A DNA stretch of 14,981 bases from JAJRVH01 sp964505995 (GTDB lineage: Bacteria; Pseudomonadota; Zetaproteobacteria; Mariprofundales; Mariprofundaceae). This document shows, piece by piece, positions 7,839 through 14,957 of the stretch. The notes under the pieces are model-generated. The model worked only from the letters and a program-made list of their open reading frames with translations, did no database searches and was not told the origin of the DNA. The DNA lies in NCBI GenBank assembly GCA_964505995.1, contig CAZDLB010000043.1:1-14981 (forward strand), written 5' to 3'. The translations under genes and the position numbers were made by a program. Position 1 is the first letter of the stretch. Every line of letters begins with the position of its first letter.

Positions 7839-8519
7839 GGACGGGGGCGCTTCATCGCTGAGCAGGTATCCCTGGCCCCGGAGGGTATGCAGCAGCGGTG
7901 GCTCGAACCCCTTGTCGATCTTGGCGCGCAGGTGGCTGATGTAGACATCGATGACGTTGCTTTCGGGATCGAAGTTCATGTCCCAGACATGCTCGCCGAT
8001 CAATGTGCGCGAGAGCACTTTGCCGGCATTGCGCATCAGGTATTCCAGCAGCGCGTATTCCTTCGTCGTCAGCCGGATCGGTTTGCCGGCTCGCGTCACC
8101 CGCCGGCTGATCGGGTCAAGCTCGAGATCGGCCAGCTTCAGCGTCGGCGTCTTGCTTTCCGACTGGCGCCGCAGCAGCGCGCGCACACGCGCCAGAAGCT
8201 CCTCGAAGGCGAACGGCTTGGGCAGATAATCGTCGGCCCCGGCATCCAGGCCGCGCACGCGGTCCTCGACGGAATCCCGGGCGGTGAGCATCAGGATCGG
8301 CGTGGAAACGCCGCCGGCGCGCAGCTCGCGGCAGACGGTGATGCCGTTCTTCTTCGGCAGCATCAGGTCGAGGATGATCAGGTCGTAATCGTTGACCTCA
8401 GCCAGAAACTCGCCGTCCTCGCCGTCATAGGACACATCCACGGCATGCCCCTCCTCCTTCAGGCCCTTCTGAATGAAGTGGGCGACGCGTTCTTCGTCTT
8501 CAACCACCAGAATCTTCAT
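7836..8519 (-). CDS. OmpR/PhoB-family response regulator
   Basis: This 227-residue DNA-binding response regulator has a receiver domain (1-118) with acidic pocket Glu7/Asp8, phospho-acceptor Asp51 in LDLMLPKKNG, Thr79 and Lys101 in LPKPF. A winged-helix effector domain follows (about 130-222) with the hallmark LTTKEYALLEYL, VIDVYISHLRAKID and RGQGYLL. It resembles the MprA/CusR group, but the regulon cannot be deduced. It is first in a two-gene operon with the sensor kinase and is separated from it by about 8 bases if the kinase starts at CTG. The ATG at 8519 is preceded by AAGG at 4-base spacing. The gene is divergent from nudF across 68 bases. Confidence 0.95.
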   Translation of the reverse strand: MKILVVEDEERVAHFIQKGLKEEGHAVDVSYDGEDGEFLAEVNDYDLIILDLMLPKKNGITVCRELRAGGVSTPILMLTARDSVEDRVRGLDAGADDYLPKPFAFEELLARVRALLRRQSESKTPTLKLADLELDPISRRVTRAGKPIRLTTKEYALLEYLMRNAGKVLSRTLIGEHVWDMNFDPESNVIDVYISHLRAKIDKGFEPPLLHTLRGQGYLLSDEAPPS

Positions 8520-8526
8520 GCGCCTT

Positions 8527-8535
8527 AGTGTAGCA
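8527..8535 (-). promoter_or_regulatory. Candidate extended -10 promoter for the response regulator operon
   Basis: On the - strand TGCTACACT (8535-8527) fits an extended -10 (TG-n-TAnnnT), with no good -35. It ends 7 bases before the regulator ATG, so transcription would begin almost at the start codon and exclude the AAGG ribosome site. This makes it doubtful as the main promoter. Confidence 0.2.
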
Positions 8536-8587
8536 TCACGGCAGGCTTCCCGCGAAGGGAGAATTTTCCGGCCACTGGAGGGTATGG

Positions 8588-9172
8588 ATGGAGTTTACAC
8601 TGGAGGAAAAGAGGCCGTTGTATCGCGGCTTCTTCCGGCTGGATGCGTACACGGTGCGCCATGAGCGCTTCGATGGCGGCAGTCAGAGGATCGTGCGTGA
8701 ACATCTGGAGCGCGGGGATGCGGTGGCCGTCCTGCTGTACGATCCCAGGCGCGATGAGGTGCTGCTGATCGAACAGTTCCGCATCGGGCCGGCGGTGCGG
8801 GGCGAGCATCCATGGCTGGTCGAGGTCGTTGCCGGCATGATCGATGCGGGCGAGGATGCCGAGGCCGCAGCCCGGCGTGAAGCGGAAGAAGAAGCCGGCT
8901 ATCGGCCCTCCCGCCTGCAGCATCTGGGGCGATATTATTCGACGCCCGGCGGCTCATCCGAGCGCATCGACCTGTTTCTCGGCCTCGTGGATCGGGATCG
9001 TCCGGCCGGCAATGGCGGGGGGATGGATCATGAACATGAGGATATCCGCCCGTTCTGGCTGCCCAGGGAGGAGGCGATGCGCTGGCTGGCCGAGGGGCGG
9101 ATCAATTCGGGCGCGCCGATGCTGGCGCTGCTGCTGGCCTTCGGCAGCCCGGGAGCCGTGAACGATGTCTAG
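8588..9172 (+). CDS. nudF: Nudix hydrolase, ADP-ribose pyrophosphatase type
   Basis: This protein is predicted to cleave ADP-ribose or a related nucleoside diphosphate sugar to AMP and a sugar phosphate, a cytosolic housecleaning role. The 194-residue protein has a complete Nudix box at 83-105: Gly83, Glu89, then REAEEEAGY matching the RE-U-x-EE-x-GU core that binds Mg. Further support comes from the conserved early segment AVLLYDPRRDEVLLIEQFR and from YYSTPGGSSERI, the proline-containing loop downstream of the box seen in ADP-ribose members. GGAGGGT sits 4 bases before the ATG. The exact substrate is inferred. Its TAG stop shares a CTAG palindrome with the stop of the convergent receiver gene, leaving no space for a terminator. 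Confidence 0.88.
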   Translation: MEFTLEEKRPLYRGFFRLDAYTVRHERFDGGSQRIVREHLERGDAVAVLLYDPRRDEVLLIEQFRIGPAVRGEHPWLVEVVAGMIDAGEDAEAAARREAEEEAGYRPSRLQHLGRYYSTPGGSSERIDLFLGLVDRDRPAGNGGGMDHEHEDIRPFWLPREEAMRWLAEGRINSGAPMLALLLAFGSPGAVNDV

Positions 9173-9552
9173 CGGCGGGCGGTGATGGCCTGGATCTGCT
9201 CCTCAAGCTGGGCGTAGCGGAAGGGCTTTTCCAGCACGCGCAAATCCATGCCGGGGAAGCGGGCATCCAGATCCTCGCGATAGCCGGTCACGAACAGCAC
9301 GCGATCGATGATCTCCGGGTTCACCTGCATGATGCTCTGGAAGATTTCATCGCCGGTCAGCTTCGGCAGGCGCACATCCAGCAGAACCAGATCATACTCG
9401 TCGCCGTTGCTGGTCAGCTCAAACAGCCCCTGCACCGGGTCGAACAGCGCCTTGATCTCGACCTCGACATCGTGCTGTTCGCCATAGCGCTTGAGAAACG
9501 CAGCCATGATGGACTGCATGTTCTCTTCGTCGTCAATGAGCAGAACCTTCAT
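9169..9552 (-). CDS. Stand-alone CheY-like receiver protein
   Basis: This 127-residue protein is a single receiver domain with no output domain. Visible sites are the acidic pair Asp8/Asp9 in LLIDDEEN, phospho-acceptor Asp59 in LVLLDVRLPKLTG, Thr89 in FVTG and Lys109 in LEKPF, so it can probably be phosphorylated. The ATG at 9552 is chosen because MKVLLIDDEE is the normal beginning of such domains. A longer frame reaching 9615 would overlap bioD and add an unlikely cysteine-rich lead. GGGAGGG lies 12 bases upstream. The gene follows bioD by 22 bases on the same strand and probably shares the biotin mRNA, an unexpected setting. No cognate kinase is adjacent; the nearest one is paired with its own regulator. 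Function is unknown. Confidence 0.9.
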   Translation of the reverse strand: MKVLLIDDEENMQSIMAAFLKRYGEQHDVEVEIKALFDPVQGLFELTSNGDEYDLVLLDVRLPKLTGDEIFQSIMQVNPEIIDRVLFVTGYREDLDARFPGMDLRVLEKPFRYAQLEEQIQAITARR

Positions 9553-9574
9553 TCGCGCGCGTTTCCCTCCCGCG

Positions 9575-10228
9575 TCAGTGCAGCAGCAGACTCGCAAGCC
9601 CGCTGTTCGCACCATGGCTCAGACTATGGATTTTTGTCGTGTCTTCAACCAGCGGCCGGATGGCGGCGATCAGGCCAGGCTGGCGGCCTTCATCCCCGGC
9701 CGCAGGCGCGTTGACGAAGATATGCGCAGGCCTTCTTCCGATCTGCTCCAGCGCCCGGCAGCTGAGCAGCGTGTGGTTGATGCCGCCCAGCCGGCAGTCG
9801 GCCACGAGCCAGACCTCGCAGTCGGGCATGTCGGCCAGCCAGTCCAGCACGGTGTAGCGATCGGTCAGCGGCACCATCAGGCCGCCGACCCCCTCGATCA
9901 GCGAGATGTCATGCTCTTGCGATGCCTGAGCACACCATGATACCAGTTCCTCCGGCGCGATGCGTTCGCCTGCGGCCAAAGCCGCTGCGGCCGGCGCGGC
10001 CGGCAGCGCGAAACGGTAGCGGTTGATGGCCTCGATGCACTGGCCCGGCTGGGCTCGCAGCAGCGCCTCGAGATCCTCGAACTGCCCGTTTGCATCGGCG
10101 CCGCAGGCCACCGGCTTGAGCGCAATGGCCCGCTGGCCGGCATCCTGCAGGGCCCGGACGGCCCGACAGGTCAGCCAGGTCTTGCCGACGCCGGTATCGG
10201 TGCCGGTGATGAAGACGCGTCGGCTCAC
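9575..10228 (-). CDS. bioD: Dethiobiotin synthetase
   Basis: BioD carboxylates 7,8-diaminopelargonate with CO2 and ATP to close the ureido ring of dethiobiotin. The 217-residue protein has the P-loop GTDTGVGKT (9-17), Lys38 in LKPV, Asp52 in FEDLEAL, Glu112 in EGVGGLMVPL and Asn173 in FVNAP, matching the active-site set of E. coli BioD. It starts with GTG at 10228, whose GTGA overlaps the TGA of bioC, so translation is coupled. Length is near the family norm of about 225. It is the last biotin gene of the operon and is followed by the receiver gene. Confidence 0.94.
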   Translation of the reverse strand: MSRRVFITGTDTGVGKTWLTCRAVRALQDAGQRAIALKPVACGADANGQFEDLEALLRAQPGQCIEAINRYRFALPAAPAAAALAAGERIAPEELVSWCAQASQEHDISLIEGVGGLMVPLTDRYTVLDWLADMPDCEVWLVADCRLGGINHTLLSCRALEQIGRRPAHIFVNAPAAGDEGRQPGLIAAIRPLVEDTTKIHSLSHGANSGLASLLLH

Positions 10229-11133
10229 CGCGGCACCCGGTCGGCAGGGAGGATCGGGATCCGGTCTTCCCGATGTTCATAGTCGGGTTCGCGGTACCAG
10301 GCCTGGGCATAGAGCGCCTCGAAGCTGGCGCGGATGCGGCCGTCCTCGTCGCGGTGGCGGGCGCTGTACACGCGATCCAGTTCGCGGATCAGCGCCGGAC
10401 CGTACAGTCCTCCCCTTCTGCCTCGGATCGCCGAGGCCGAGGCTCCGAGTCCCTTGAGTTCGCGTACCAGGCTTAAGGTGTCGGGATAGGTCAGCGTGAA
10501 CAGGTCGCTGTCCGTGACGGTCAGTTCCACCGGCAGCCGCATCAGCGCATCGCCCAGGCTGGTGACATCGGGAAAGGGCAGCACATGCCCGGCATGCCCG
10601 GAGCGGATGCCGGCCAGAGCCTGGCGCAGTTCGGCCAGCGTGCGCCGGCCGAACGTCGAAAACAGCATCAGCCCGCCCGGCGCCAGCACGCGGCGCATCT
10701 CGGCCAGCATGGCTTCCGGCTCCGGGACCCATTGCATGGCCAGGTTGGAGCAGACCAGATCGAATGTGGCGTTCCTGAATGGCAGCGCGGCCGCATCGCC
10801 GGCGCAATGATCGTTGCGGCCATGCCAGGGCAGGCGCCGGCCCTGGGCGCGCCGCGTCTGCTGCAGCATGGCCTCGGAGATGTCGAGCGCGGTGATGCGT
10901 GCCCGCCTGAAGCGGGTCCGCAGCAGACGGGTGAAGAAGCCCGTGCCGCAGCCGATATCGAGGATGCGCCCCGGATGGATCTTCGTGAAATTCAGATGCT
11001 CGATCAGGCGCTTGGCGATTTCCCGCTGCAGCACGGCGTGCGCATCATAGCTTCGCGCGGCCCTGGAGAAGGCGCGGCGCACATCGCGTGCCCGGATATG
11101 CGTTACGGCTCGATGAGTAAGTTCTGACACCAT
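10225..11133 (-). CDS. bioC: Malonyl-ACP O-methyltransferase
   Basis: BioC methylates malonyl-ACP with SAM so that fatty acid synthesis can extend it to pimeloyl-ACP methyl ester. From ATG at 11133 it has 302 residues. The N-terminal FSRAARSYDAHAVLQREIAKRL (22-43) is the BioC signature, the SAM site ILDIGCGTG is at 57-65, the acidic loop LDIS is at 83-86, and LAPGGLMLFSTFG lies at 150-162. GGAGG stands directly before the ATG; GTG at 11130 is the alternative with better spacing. A longer frame to 11208 exists but adds a segment without homology features. The start overlaps bioH by 31 bases. The C-terminal tail after about residue 260 is rich in charged residues and is somewhat longer than in E. 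coli BioC (251). Confidence 0.92.
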   Translation of the reverse strand: MVSELTHRAVTHIRARDVRRAFSRAARSYDAHAVLQREIAKRLIEHLNFTKIHPGRILDIGCGTGFFTRLLRTRFRRARITALDISEAMLQQTRRAQGRRLPWHGRNDHCAGDAAALPFRNATFDLVCSNLAMQWVPEPEAMLAEMRRVLAPGGLMLFSTFGRRTLAELRQALAGIRSGHAGHVLPFPDVTSLGDALMRLPVELTVTDSDLFTLTYPDTLSLVRELKGLGASASAIRGRRGGLYGPALIRELDRVYSARHRDEDGRIRASFEALYAQAWYREPDYEHREDRIPILPADRVPR

Positions 11134-11849
11134 GCCTCCAGTGTTTCGTTGAATGCCTGCGCGCATGTCATCTGCGGCGCATGTCCGCAGCCGGGAATCG
11201 GCTTCCATGCGGCCTGTGGGATATGTTCGGCCAGATAACGTCCGGCTGCTGCCGGCACGACGGCATCGCGCTCGCCATGGATAACCAGGGTCGGCACGCG
11301 AATGTCGCCCAGCTTCGACCTCAGATCATGGGTGCGGAGAAGCTCAAGGCCGTGGCGCAGGGCCTTCTGGCTGGGAGGATGCCGGCGATCGACAGCCCTG
11401 CAGGCGAGCTGCTGAAGCTCTTTTCGCGACAGATCGTCGCCGTGCAGCATCAGCATGAAGAAGCGGCTCATGGCCTGGGCCCGTTCGGGCTCGGGAGCCT
11501 CGATGCCCCGCTCGAAAGCTTGCATCAGCTCTGCATCGCAGCCATGGCACCAGTCCGGGCGCTGCATGAAGCAGGGGGTTGTGCCGAGCAGGACCAGCCC
11601 GCGCAGTCGTTGGCCGACCGGCCCTGTGGCCAGTTCCAGCGCCAAGATGCCGCCCAGCGACCAGCCGATCAGGATCAGTGGCGCTTCCGGAAGCTGGGTG
11701 GTGAGCCGCTGCGTCCATTCCTCGGCCTCGGTTGCGCCGCCATGACCCGGCAGATCGAGGTAGATGGCCTCCGGAAAGACTGGCTGCTGGGCAAACCAGG
11801 CCCGGGATGACTGCCCCCAGCCATGCAGGAACGCCAGCTGCGGTTTCAT
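11103..11849 (-). CDS. bioH: Pimeloyl-ACP methyl ester carboxylesterase
   Basis: BioH cuts the methyl ester of pimeloyl-ACP made by the BioC route, ending chain extension. It is a 248-residue alpha/beta hydrolase with HGWGQSS near the oxyanion hole (9-15), nucleophile Ser64 in GWSLGG, Asp195 in HGERDAVVP and His223 in GCGHAPQ. A lid region (about 95-165) carries the R/W-rich PDWCHGCDA segment typical of BioH. The ATG at 11849 overlaps the bioF stop as ATGA and is preceded by AAGGAG at 5-base spacing, so this start is well supported. An in-frame extension to 11873 is rejected. The gene lies between bioF and bioC, as in many non-enteric gammaproteobacteria. Confidence 0.94.
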   Translation of the reverse strand: MKPQLAFLHGWGQSSRAWFAQQPVFPEAIYLDLPGHGGATEAEEWTQRLTTQLPEAPLILIGWSLGGILALELATGPVGQRLRGLVLLGTTPCFMQRPDWCHGCDAELMQAFERGIEAPEPERAQAMSRFFMLMLHGDDLSRKELQQLACRAVDRRHPPSQKALRHGLELLRTHDLRSKLGDIRVPTLVIHGERDAVVPAAAGRYLAEHIPQAAWKPIPGCGHAPQMTCAQAFNETLEAWCQNLLIEP

Positions 11850-12991
11850 GGCAACTCCTTCAGCGCATCGCAAAGGGCGGCGATCTGGTCTTCGTCATGG
11901 GCCGCTGAAAGCGTGATGCGCAGCCTGGCCGTGCCTTCGGGCACCGTCGGTGGCCTAATCGCCGGCACAAAGAAGCCGGCCTCGGCGAGCTGACCGGAGG
12001 CCTTCAGTGCCTGCTCGTCTTCGCCGATGATCAGCGGCTGGATGGCCGTGTCCGAATCCATCAGCCGGGCGGCCGGGGCCAGCCTGCGGAACAACCGGAC
12101 ATGAGCCTGCAGCCGCATCGTCAGCTCCCCCTGCCGGATCAGCTCCAGGGAGGTTCGCGCTGCCGCAATCAGTGCTGGCGGCAAGGCGGTGGAATAGATC
12201 ATCGTGCGCAGCCGCTGGCGCAGCCCGTCGATGATCTCGCGGCTGGCGAGGATGAAGGCGCCGTAGACGCCGAAGGCCTTGCCGAAGGTACCGACCTCGA
12301 TCAGACGGTCGGGATCAACCCTGCCGGCCGTCAGCCCGCGGCCGTCGCCGACGGTGCCGATGCCGTGGGCATCGTCGAGGATGAGCAGACCATCGTGTTC
12401 GTCGGCCAGGCGCATCAGGGTTTCGACATCGGCGCAGTCCCCGTCCATGCTGAACACGCCGTCGGAGACGATGATACGTCGCCCCTCCCGATGTTGCTGC
12501 AACTGACGCGCCAGCGCCTCCGTATCGAGGTGGCGATAGCGATGCAGATGCGCGCCGGACAGACGGATGCCATCGAGCAGCGAGGCATGGTTCAGCCGGT
12601 CGGCGAAGACATGTGCATGGCGATCGGCCAGCGCCTGCATCAGCCCGATATTCGCGAGCATTCCGGAGCCGACGATCAGGCAGGCTTCATGCCCCTTCCA
12701 GGCGGCCAGTTCCTGTTCGAGCCGATGCAGCTCGGGATCGTCGCCCGAGACCAGCCTCGATGCGCCGCTGCCCACCCCATGCCGGCGAAGTGCTGCGATG
12801 GCCGCGTCAATCACGCTGGGGTGATGGCTCAGGCCCAGGTAATCATTGGAGGCGAAATTGACCAGCCGCCGGCCATCCAGCTCGATCTCCACGCCATGGC
12901 GCCTGCTTTCGGCAAAGCGGCGGTGGCGCTGCGGCGGAACCGGGGAAAACCAATTGCGGCTGTTCGGCATGTCGGGCATGCTGGTGGGCAT
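11846..12991 (-). CDS. bioF: 8-amino-7-oxononanoate synthase
   Basis: BioF condenses pimeloyl-ACP (or -CoA) with L-alanine, releasing CO2, to form 8-amino-7-oxononanoate. The 381-residue PLP enzyme shows FASNDYLGLS (46-55), GSGASRLVSGDD, Asp206 and His209 in LDDAHG, and the Schiff-base Lys238 in TFGKAFGVYG; these match Asp204, His207 and Lys236 of E. coli BioF with a constant offset of two. The first possible start is ATG at 12991; other ATGs at 12979 and 12970 are in frame. No close Shine-Dalgarno precedes any of them (GGAGGG is about 22 bases off). It heads the bioF-H-C-D run. The 46-base gap to divergent comF contains a BirA-box-like palindrome, which implies repression by biotin-loaded BirA. 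Confidence 0.95.
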   Translation of the reverse strand: MPTSMPDMPNSRNWFSPVPPQRHRRFAESRRHGVEIELDGRRLVNFASNDYLGLSHHPSVIDAAIAALRRHGVGSGASRLVSGDDPELHRLEQELAAWKGHEACLIVGSGMLANIGLMQALADRHAHVFADRLNHASLLDGIRLSGAHLHRYRHLDTEALARQLQQHREGRRIIVSDGVFSMDGDCADVETLMRLADEHDGLLILDDAHGIGTVGDGRGLTAGRVDPDRLIEVGTFGKAFGVYGAFILASREIIDGLRQRLRTMIYSTALPPALIAAARTSLELIRQGELTMRLQAHVRLFRRLAPAARLMDSDTAIQPLIIGEDEQALKASGQLAEAGFFVPAIRPPTVPEGTARLRITLSAAHDEDQIAALCDALKELP

Positions 12992-12999
12992 GCGATGGC

Positions 13000-13029
13000 T
13001 GTCAACCGTGTTGCCCTCCGAGGTTTACA
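13000..13029. promoter_or_regulatory. BirA-type biotin operator (bio box)
   Basis: TGTCAACC (13000-13007), 14 bases, then GGTTTACA (13022-13029). On the bioF strand this is TGTAAACC-N14-GGTTGACA, matching the known BirA operator form TTGTAAACC-(N14-16)-GGTTTACAA with one mismatch between the half sites, plus loss of the outermost T/A. It lies 9 to 38 bases upstream of the bioF ATG and abuts the ribosome site of comF. The call rests on this match plus its position before biotin genes. It predicts a BirA with an N-terminal helix-turn-helix domain elsewhere in the genome. Confidence 0.8.
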
Positions 13030-13037
13030 GGGCATTC

Positions 13038-13736
13038 ATGCGTCGGCTCTTTCCACCCGCCTGCCCGTTCTGCCGGGCGCCGGTCGAGAAGCCGGGCTGC
13101 TGTGCCGATTGTGCCGCTGCGATCCGCATCTGGCCGCTGGCGTCCTGCCAGCGCTGCGGCCGGCTTCTGCCCGAGGGAAACGGCATCTGCGGCCGCTGCA
13201 TGCAGCGGTCCCCGCCCTATGAGCGAAGCATCAGCCTGTTTGTCTATCAGGGGCCGGTGCGTCAGGCGATTCTCGACTGGAAGCTGGGCGCAAAGGAGGC
13301 TGGCATCCGCTGGCTGCTGCAGGCGGCCGAGGGAGGCTTGCGCGAACAGCTTCTCGATACCGACCTGCTGCTTCCGGTTCCGATGCCGATCAAGCGCATG
13401 CGACGTTCCGGCCAGCATCATGCCGCGCATCTATGCCGTCACATCAGCCGCATCACCGGCGCGGCCTGGGACTGGCGGCTGCTACGCCGCATCGGCGAAC
13501 AGCCGCGGCAGTCCTCGCTTTCGGGCCGGGCCCGCTGGCGGAATCTGCGTAAGGCCTTTGTGCTGGACGACGACTATCTCGCCAGGCGGCGGCCGCTGGA
13601 TGGGATAGGCCGGCTCTGGATCGTGGATGACATCCGCACCAGCGGCGCGACCCTGCATTACGCCGCCCGGGCCATGCGCAAGACCGGTCTTCCCATCGGC
13701 GTTCTGTCGCTGGCCCGTACCTTGTCCGGTGGCTAG
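13038..13736 (+). CDS. comF: ComF family phosphoribosyltransferase-like protein
   Basis: This 232-residue protein belongs to the ComF/GntX family, linked to DNA uptake and natural transformation in some bacteria. An N-terminal zinc-ribbon region has four cysteine groups (Cys9/12, 22/25, 37/40, 51/54). A type I phosphoribosyltransferase domain follows with the PRPP loop LWIVDDIRTSGATL (193-206) and the family motif QSSLSGRARWRNLRKAF (158-174). The ATG at 13038 is chosen because AGGG lies 5 bases upstream and MRRLFPPACPFC is a normal family beginning. Upstream in-frame ATGs (12990, 12846) would run into bioF antisense. Its biochemical role is unproven. Linkage to biotin genes recalls the comF-like gntX beside bioH in E. 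coli. grxC follows after 9 bases. Confidence 0.9.
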   Translation: MRRLFPPACPFCRAPVEKPGCCADCAAAIRIWPLASCQRCGRLLPEGNGICGRCMQRSPPYERSISLFVYQGPVRQAILDWKLGAKEAGIRWLLQAAEGGLREQLLDTDLLLPVPMPIKRMRRSGQHHAAHLCRHISRITGAAWDWRLLRRIGEQPRQSSLSGRARWRNLRKAFVLDDDYLARRRPLDGIGRLWIVDDIRTSGATLHYAARAMRKTGLPIGVLSLARTLSGG

Positions 13737-13745
13737 GGTACGCGC

Positions 13746-14012
13746 ATGACAAAAGACGTTGAAATCTATTCCGGGGATTTCTGCCCCTACTGTGTGCGCG
13801 CCAAGGCCCTGCTGACGAGGAAGGGCGTGGATTTCATCGAATACAATGTGCAGCGCGATCCGAAGCTGCGCGAACAGATGCTCGAGCGTTCCGGCGGCGC
13901 GCGCACGATCCCGCAGATCTTCATCCATGGCCGGCATGTCGGCGGCTGCGACGATCTGTATGCGCTGGAGCGCAAGGGCGAGCTGGATGCCCTGCTGGCC
14001 GGTGAGGATTAA
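13746..14012 (+). CDS. grxC: Glutaredoxin 3 (GrxC type)
   Basis: This small cytosolic thiol oxidoreductase uses glutathione to reduce disulfides. The 88-residue protein has the dithiol active site CPYC (13-16), the cis-proline motif RTIPQIFI and the GSH-binding GGCDDL, all typical of bacterial GrxC, and its length is normal. It starts 9 bases after the comF stop, with TAGGGT overlapping that stop acting as ribosome site, so it is probably co-transcribed with comF. It converges with rsmA across 68 bases that hold only a 4-bp hairpin and no T tract. Confidence 0.95.
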   Translation: MTKDVEIYSGDFCPYCVRAKALLTRKGVDFIEYNVQRDPKLREQMLERSGGARTIPQIFIHGRHVGGCDDLYALERKGELDALLAGED

Positions 14013-14080
14013 AGCCGGGTCGAGGTCCGTTTGTCCATACCCTGCAGCCTGCGACGAATGACGGCCTGAAGGCAGACCAG

Positions 14081-14854
14081 TCAGCCGGAGCGGCTTGCCA
14101 GCCGGATGGCGATGCGGCTGAAGGCATCATAATCGAGCTGCTCCGGACGCAGGCCGGGATCGATGCCGATGGCCTCGAGATCTTCCGCGTTCAGGCGGCC
14201 CCGCAGGTTGTTGGCGATGGTCTTGCGCCGGTGCGCAAATGCGAGCCGAACTGCGGACTGCAGGGATGCGAAGCTGCAGCGCGGCTTGCGTCCATGCGGC
14301 GTGAGCAGAATGACGGCCGAATGCACCTTCGGCGGCGGCGAGAAGGCGCCCGGCGGCAGGACCAGCAGGCGCCGCACCTGATAGTGGTGCCGCACCAGCA
14401 CCGACAGTCCGCCGTAAACCTTGCTGCCGGGTTCGGCCGCGATGCGATCGGCCACCTCGCGCTGGTACATCAGCACCATGCCGCCGGCAAGCTTCAGCGC
14501 CGCCAGTTTCGCCGTCAGCGGCCCGCTGAGGTTGTACGGCAGATTGCCGGCAATCCATTGCGGCTGAAAGGCGGCCACCGTTTCCTCGAGGCATTGCATG
14601 ACATCGCCATGCACGACCGACAGATGCGGCTCGCGCATGCTGCGCTCCGTCCAGGCTGCGGCAAAGCGATCATCCATCTCGATCAGGCAGAGCCGGCGGG
14701 CCTGCTTTAGCAGGGATTCGGTCATGGCGCCCGGCCCCGGCCCGATCTCGAGGATATCCGATCCGGCCGGAATGGCGGCACAGATGCGCCGGATGGCCTG
14801 CGCATCCCGAAGGAAATGCTGGCCGAGGGACTTCTTGGGCGCGGGAGAAGGCAT
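14081..14854 (-). CDS. rsmA: 16S rRNA (adenine1518-N6/adenine1519-N6)-dimethyltransferase
   Basis: RsmA (KsgA) dimethylates two adjacent adenines near the 3' end of 16S rRNA during small-subunit maturation. The 257-residue protein has KKSLGQHFL (7-15), the SAM motif EIGPGPGAMTE (36-46), Glu59 for the ribose, the catalytic NLPY (104-107) and the C-terminal FAHRRKTIANNL, all characteristic. The ATG at 14854 has AGGG 7 bases upstream. The gene stands apart from the usual apaG/apaH/pdxA partners, at least within view. TATAGC on the - strand near 14892-14897 could be its -10, but no -35 is visible. A 5-bp hairpin (14873-14888) lies in the presumed leader. Confidence 0.95.
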   Translation of the reverse strand: MPSPAPKKSLGQHFLRDAQAIRRICAAIPAGSDILEIGPGPGAMTESLLKQARRLCLIEMDDRFAAAWTERSMREPHLSVVHGDVMQCLEETVAAFQPQWIAGNLPYNLSGPLTAKLAALKLAGGMVLMYQREVADRIAAEPGSKVYGGLSVLVRHHYQVRRLLVLPPGAFSPPPKVHSAVILLTPHGRKPRCSFASLQSAVRLAFAHRRKTIANNLRGRLNAEDLEAIGIDPGLRPEQLDYDAFSRIAIRLASRSG

Positions 14855-14929
14855 GCGGCAACCCTAGCATCGTCGGCCAGTCAGCCGAAGCTATATGGGA
14901 ACATCCGCCGGACTCGCTTGCAGCTTTTC

Positions 14930-14957
14930 TTGCTTTTTGCACGGCGCTTCCTACAAT
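14930..14957 (+). promoter_or_regulatory. Candidate sigma70 promoter reading out of the window
   Basis: TTGCTT (14930-14935) and TACAAT (14952-14957) are separated by 16 bases, in a stretch visibly richer in T than its surroundings. It points right, away from rsmA, so a + strand gene probably begins just beyond the window. No start codon is visible before the edge. Confidence 0.45.

Noticed and set aside
11850..11873. Longer start for bioH
   Set aside because: It would add eight residues inside bioF, while ATG 11849 has an ATGA overlap and a well-placed AAGGAG.
13001..13006. TTGACA on the - strand upstream of bioF as a -35 element
   Set aside because: No -10-like hexamer occurs 16-18 bases downstream, where the bioF start already lies. 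The match is explained by the operator half site GGTTGACA.
14013..14080. Terminator between grxC and rsmA
   Set aside because: Only a 4-bp hairpin (GCCT-GA-AGGC) with no T tract on either strand was found.
14077..14887. Direct repeat CCAGTCAGCCG at 14077-14087 and 14877-14887, flanking rsmA exactly 800 bases apart
   Set aside because: Eleven-base matches are expected by chance many times in 15 kb, and one copy is partly rsmA coding sequence. There are no other signs of mobility.
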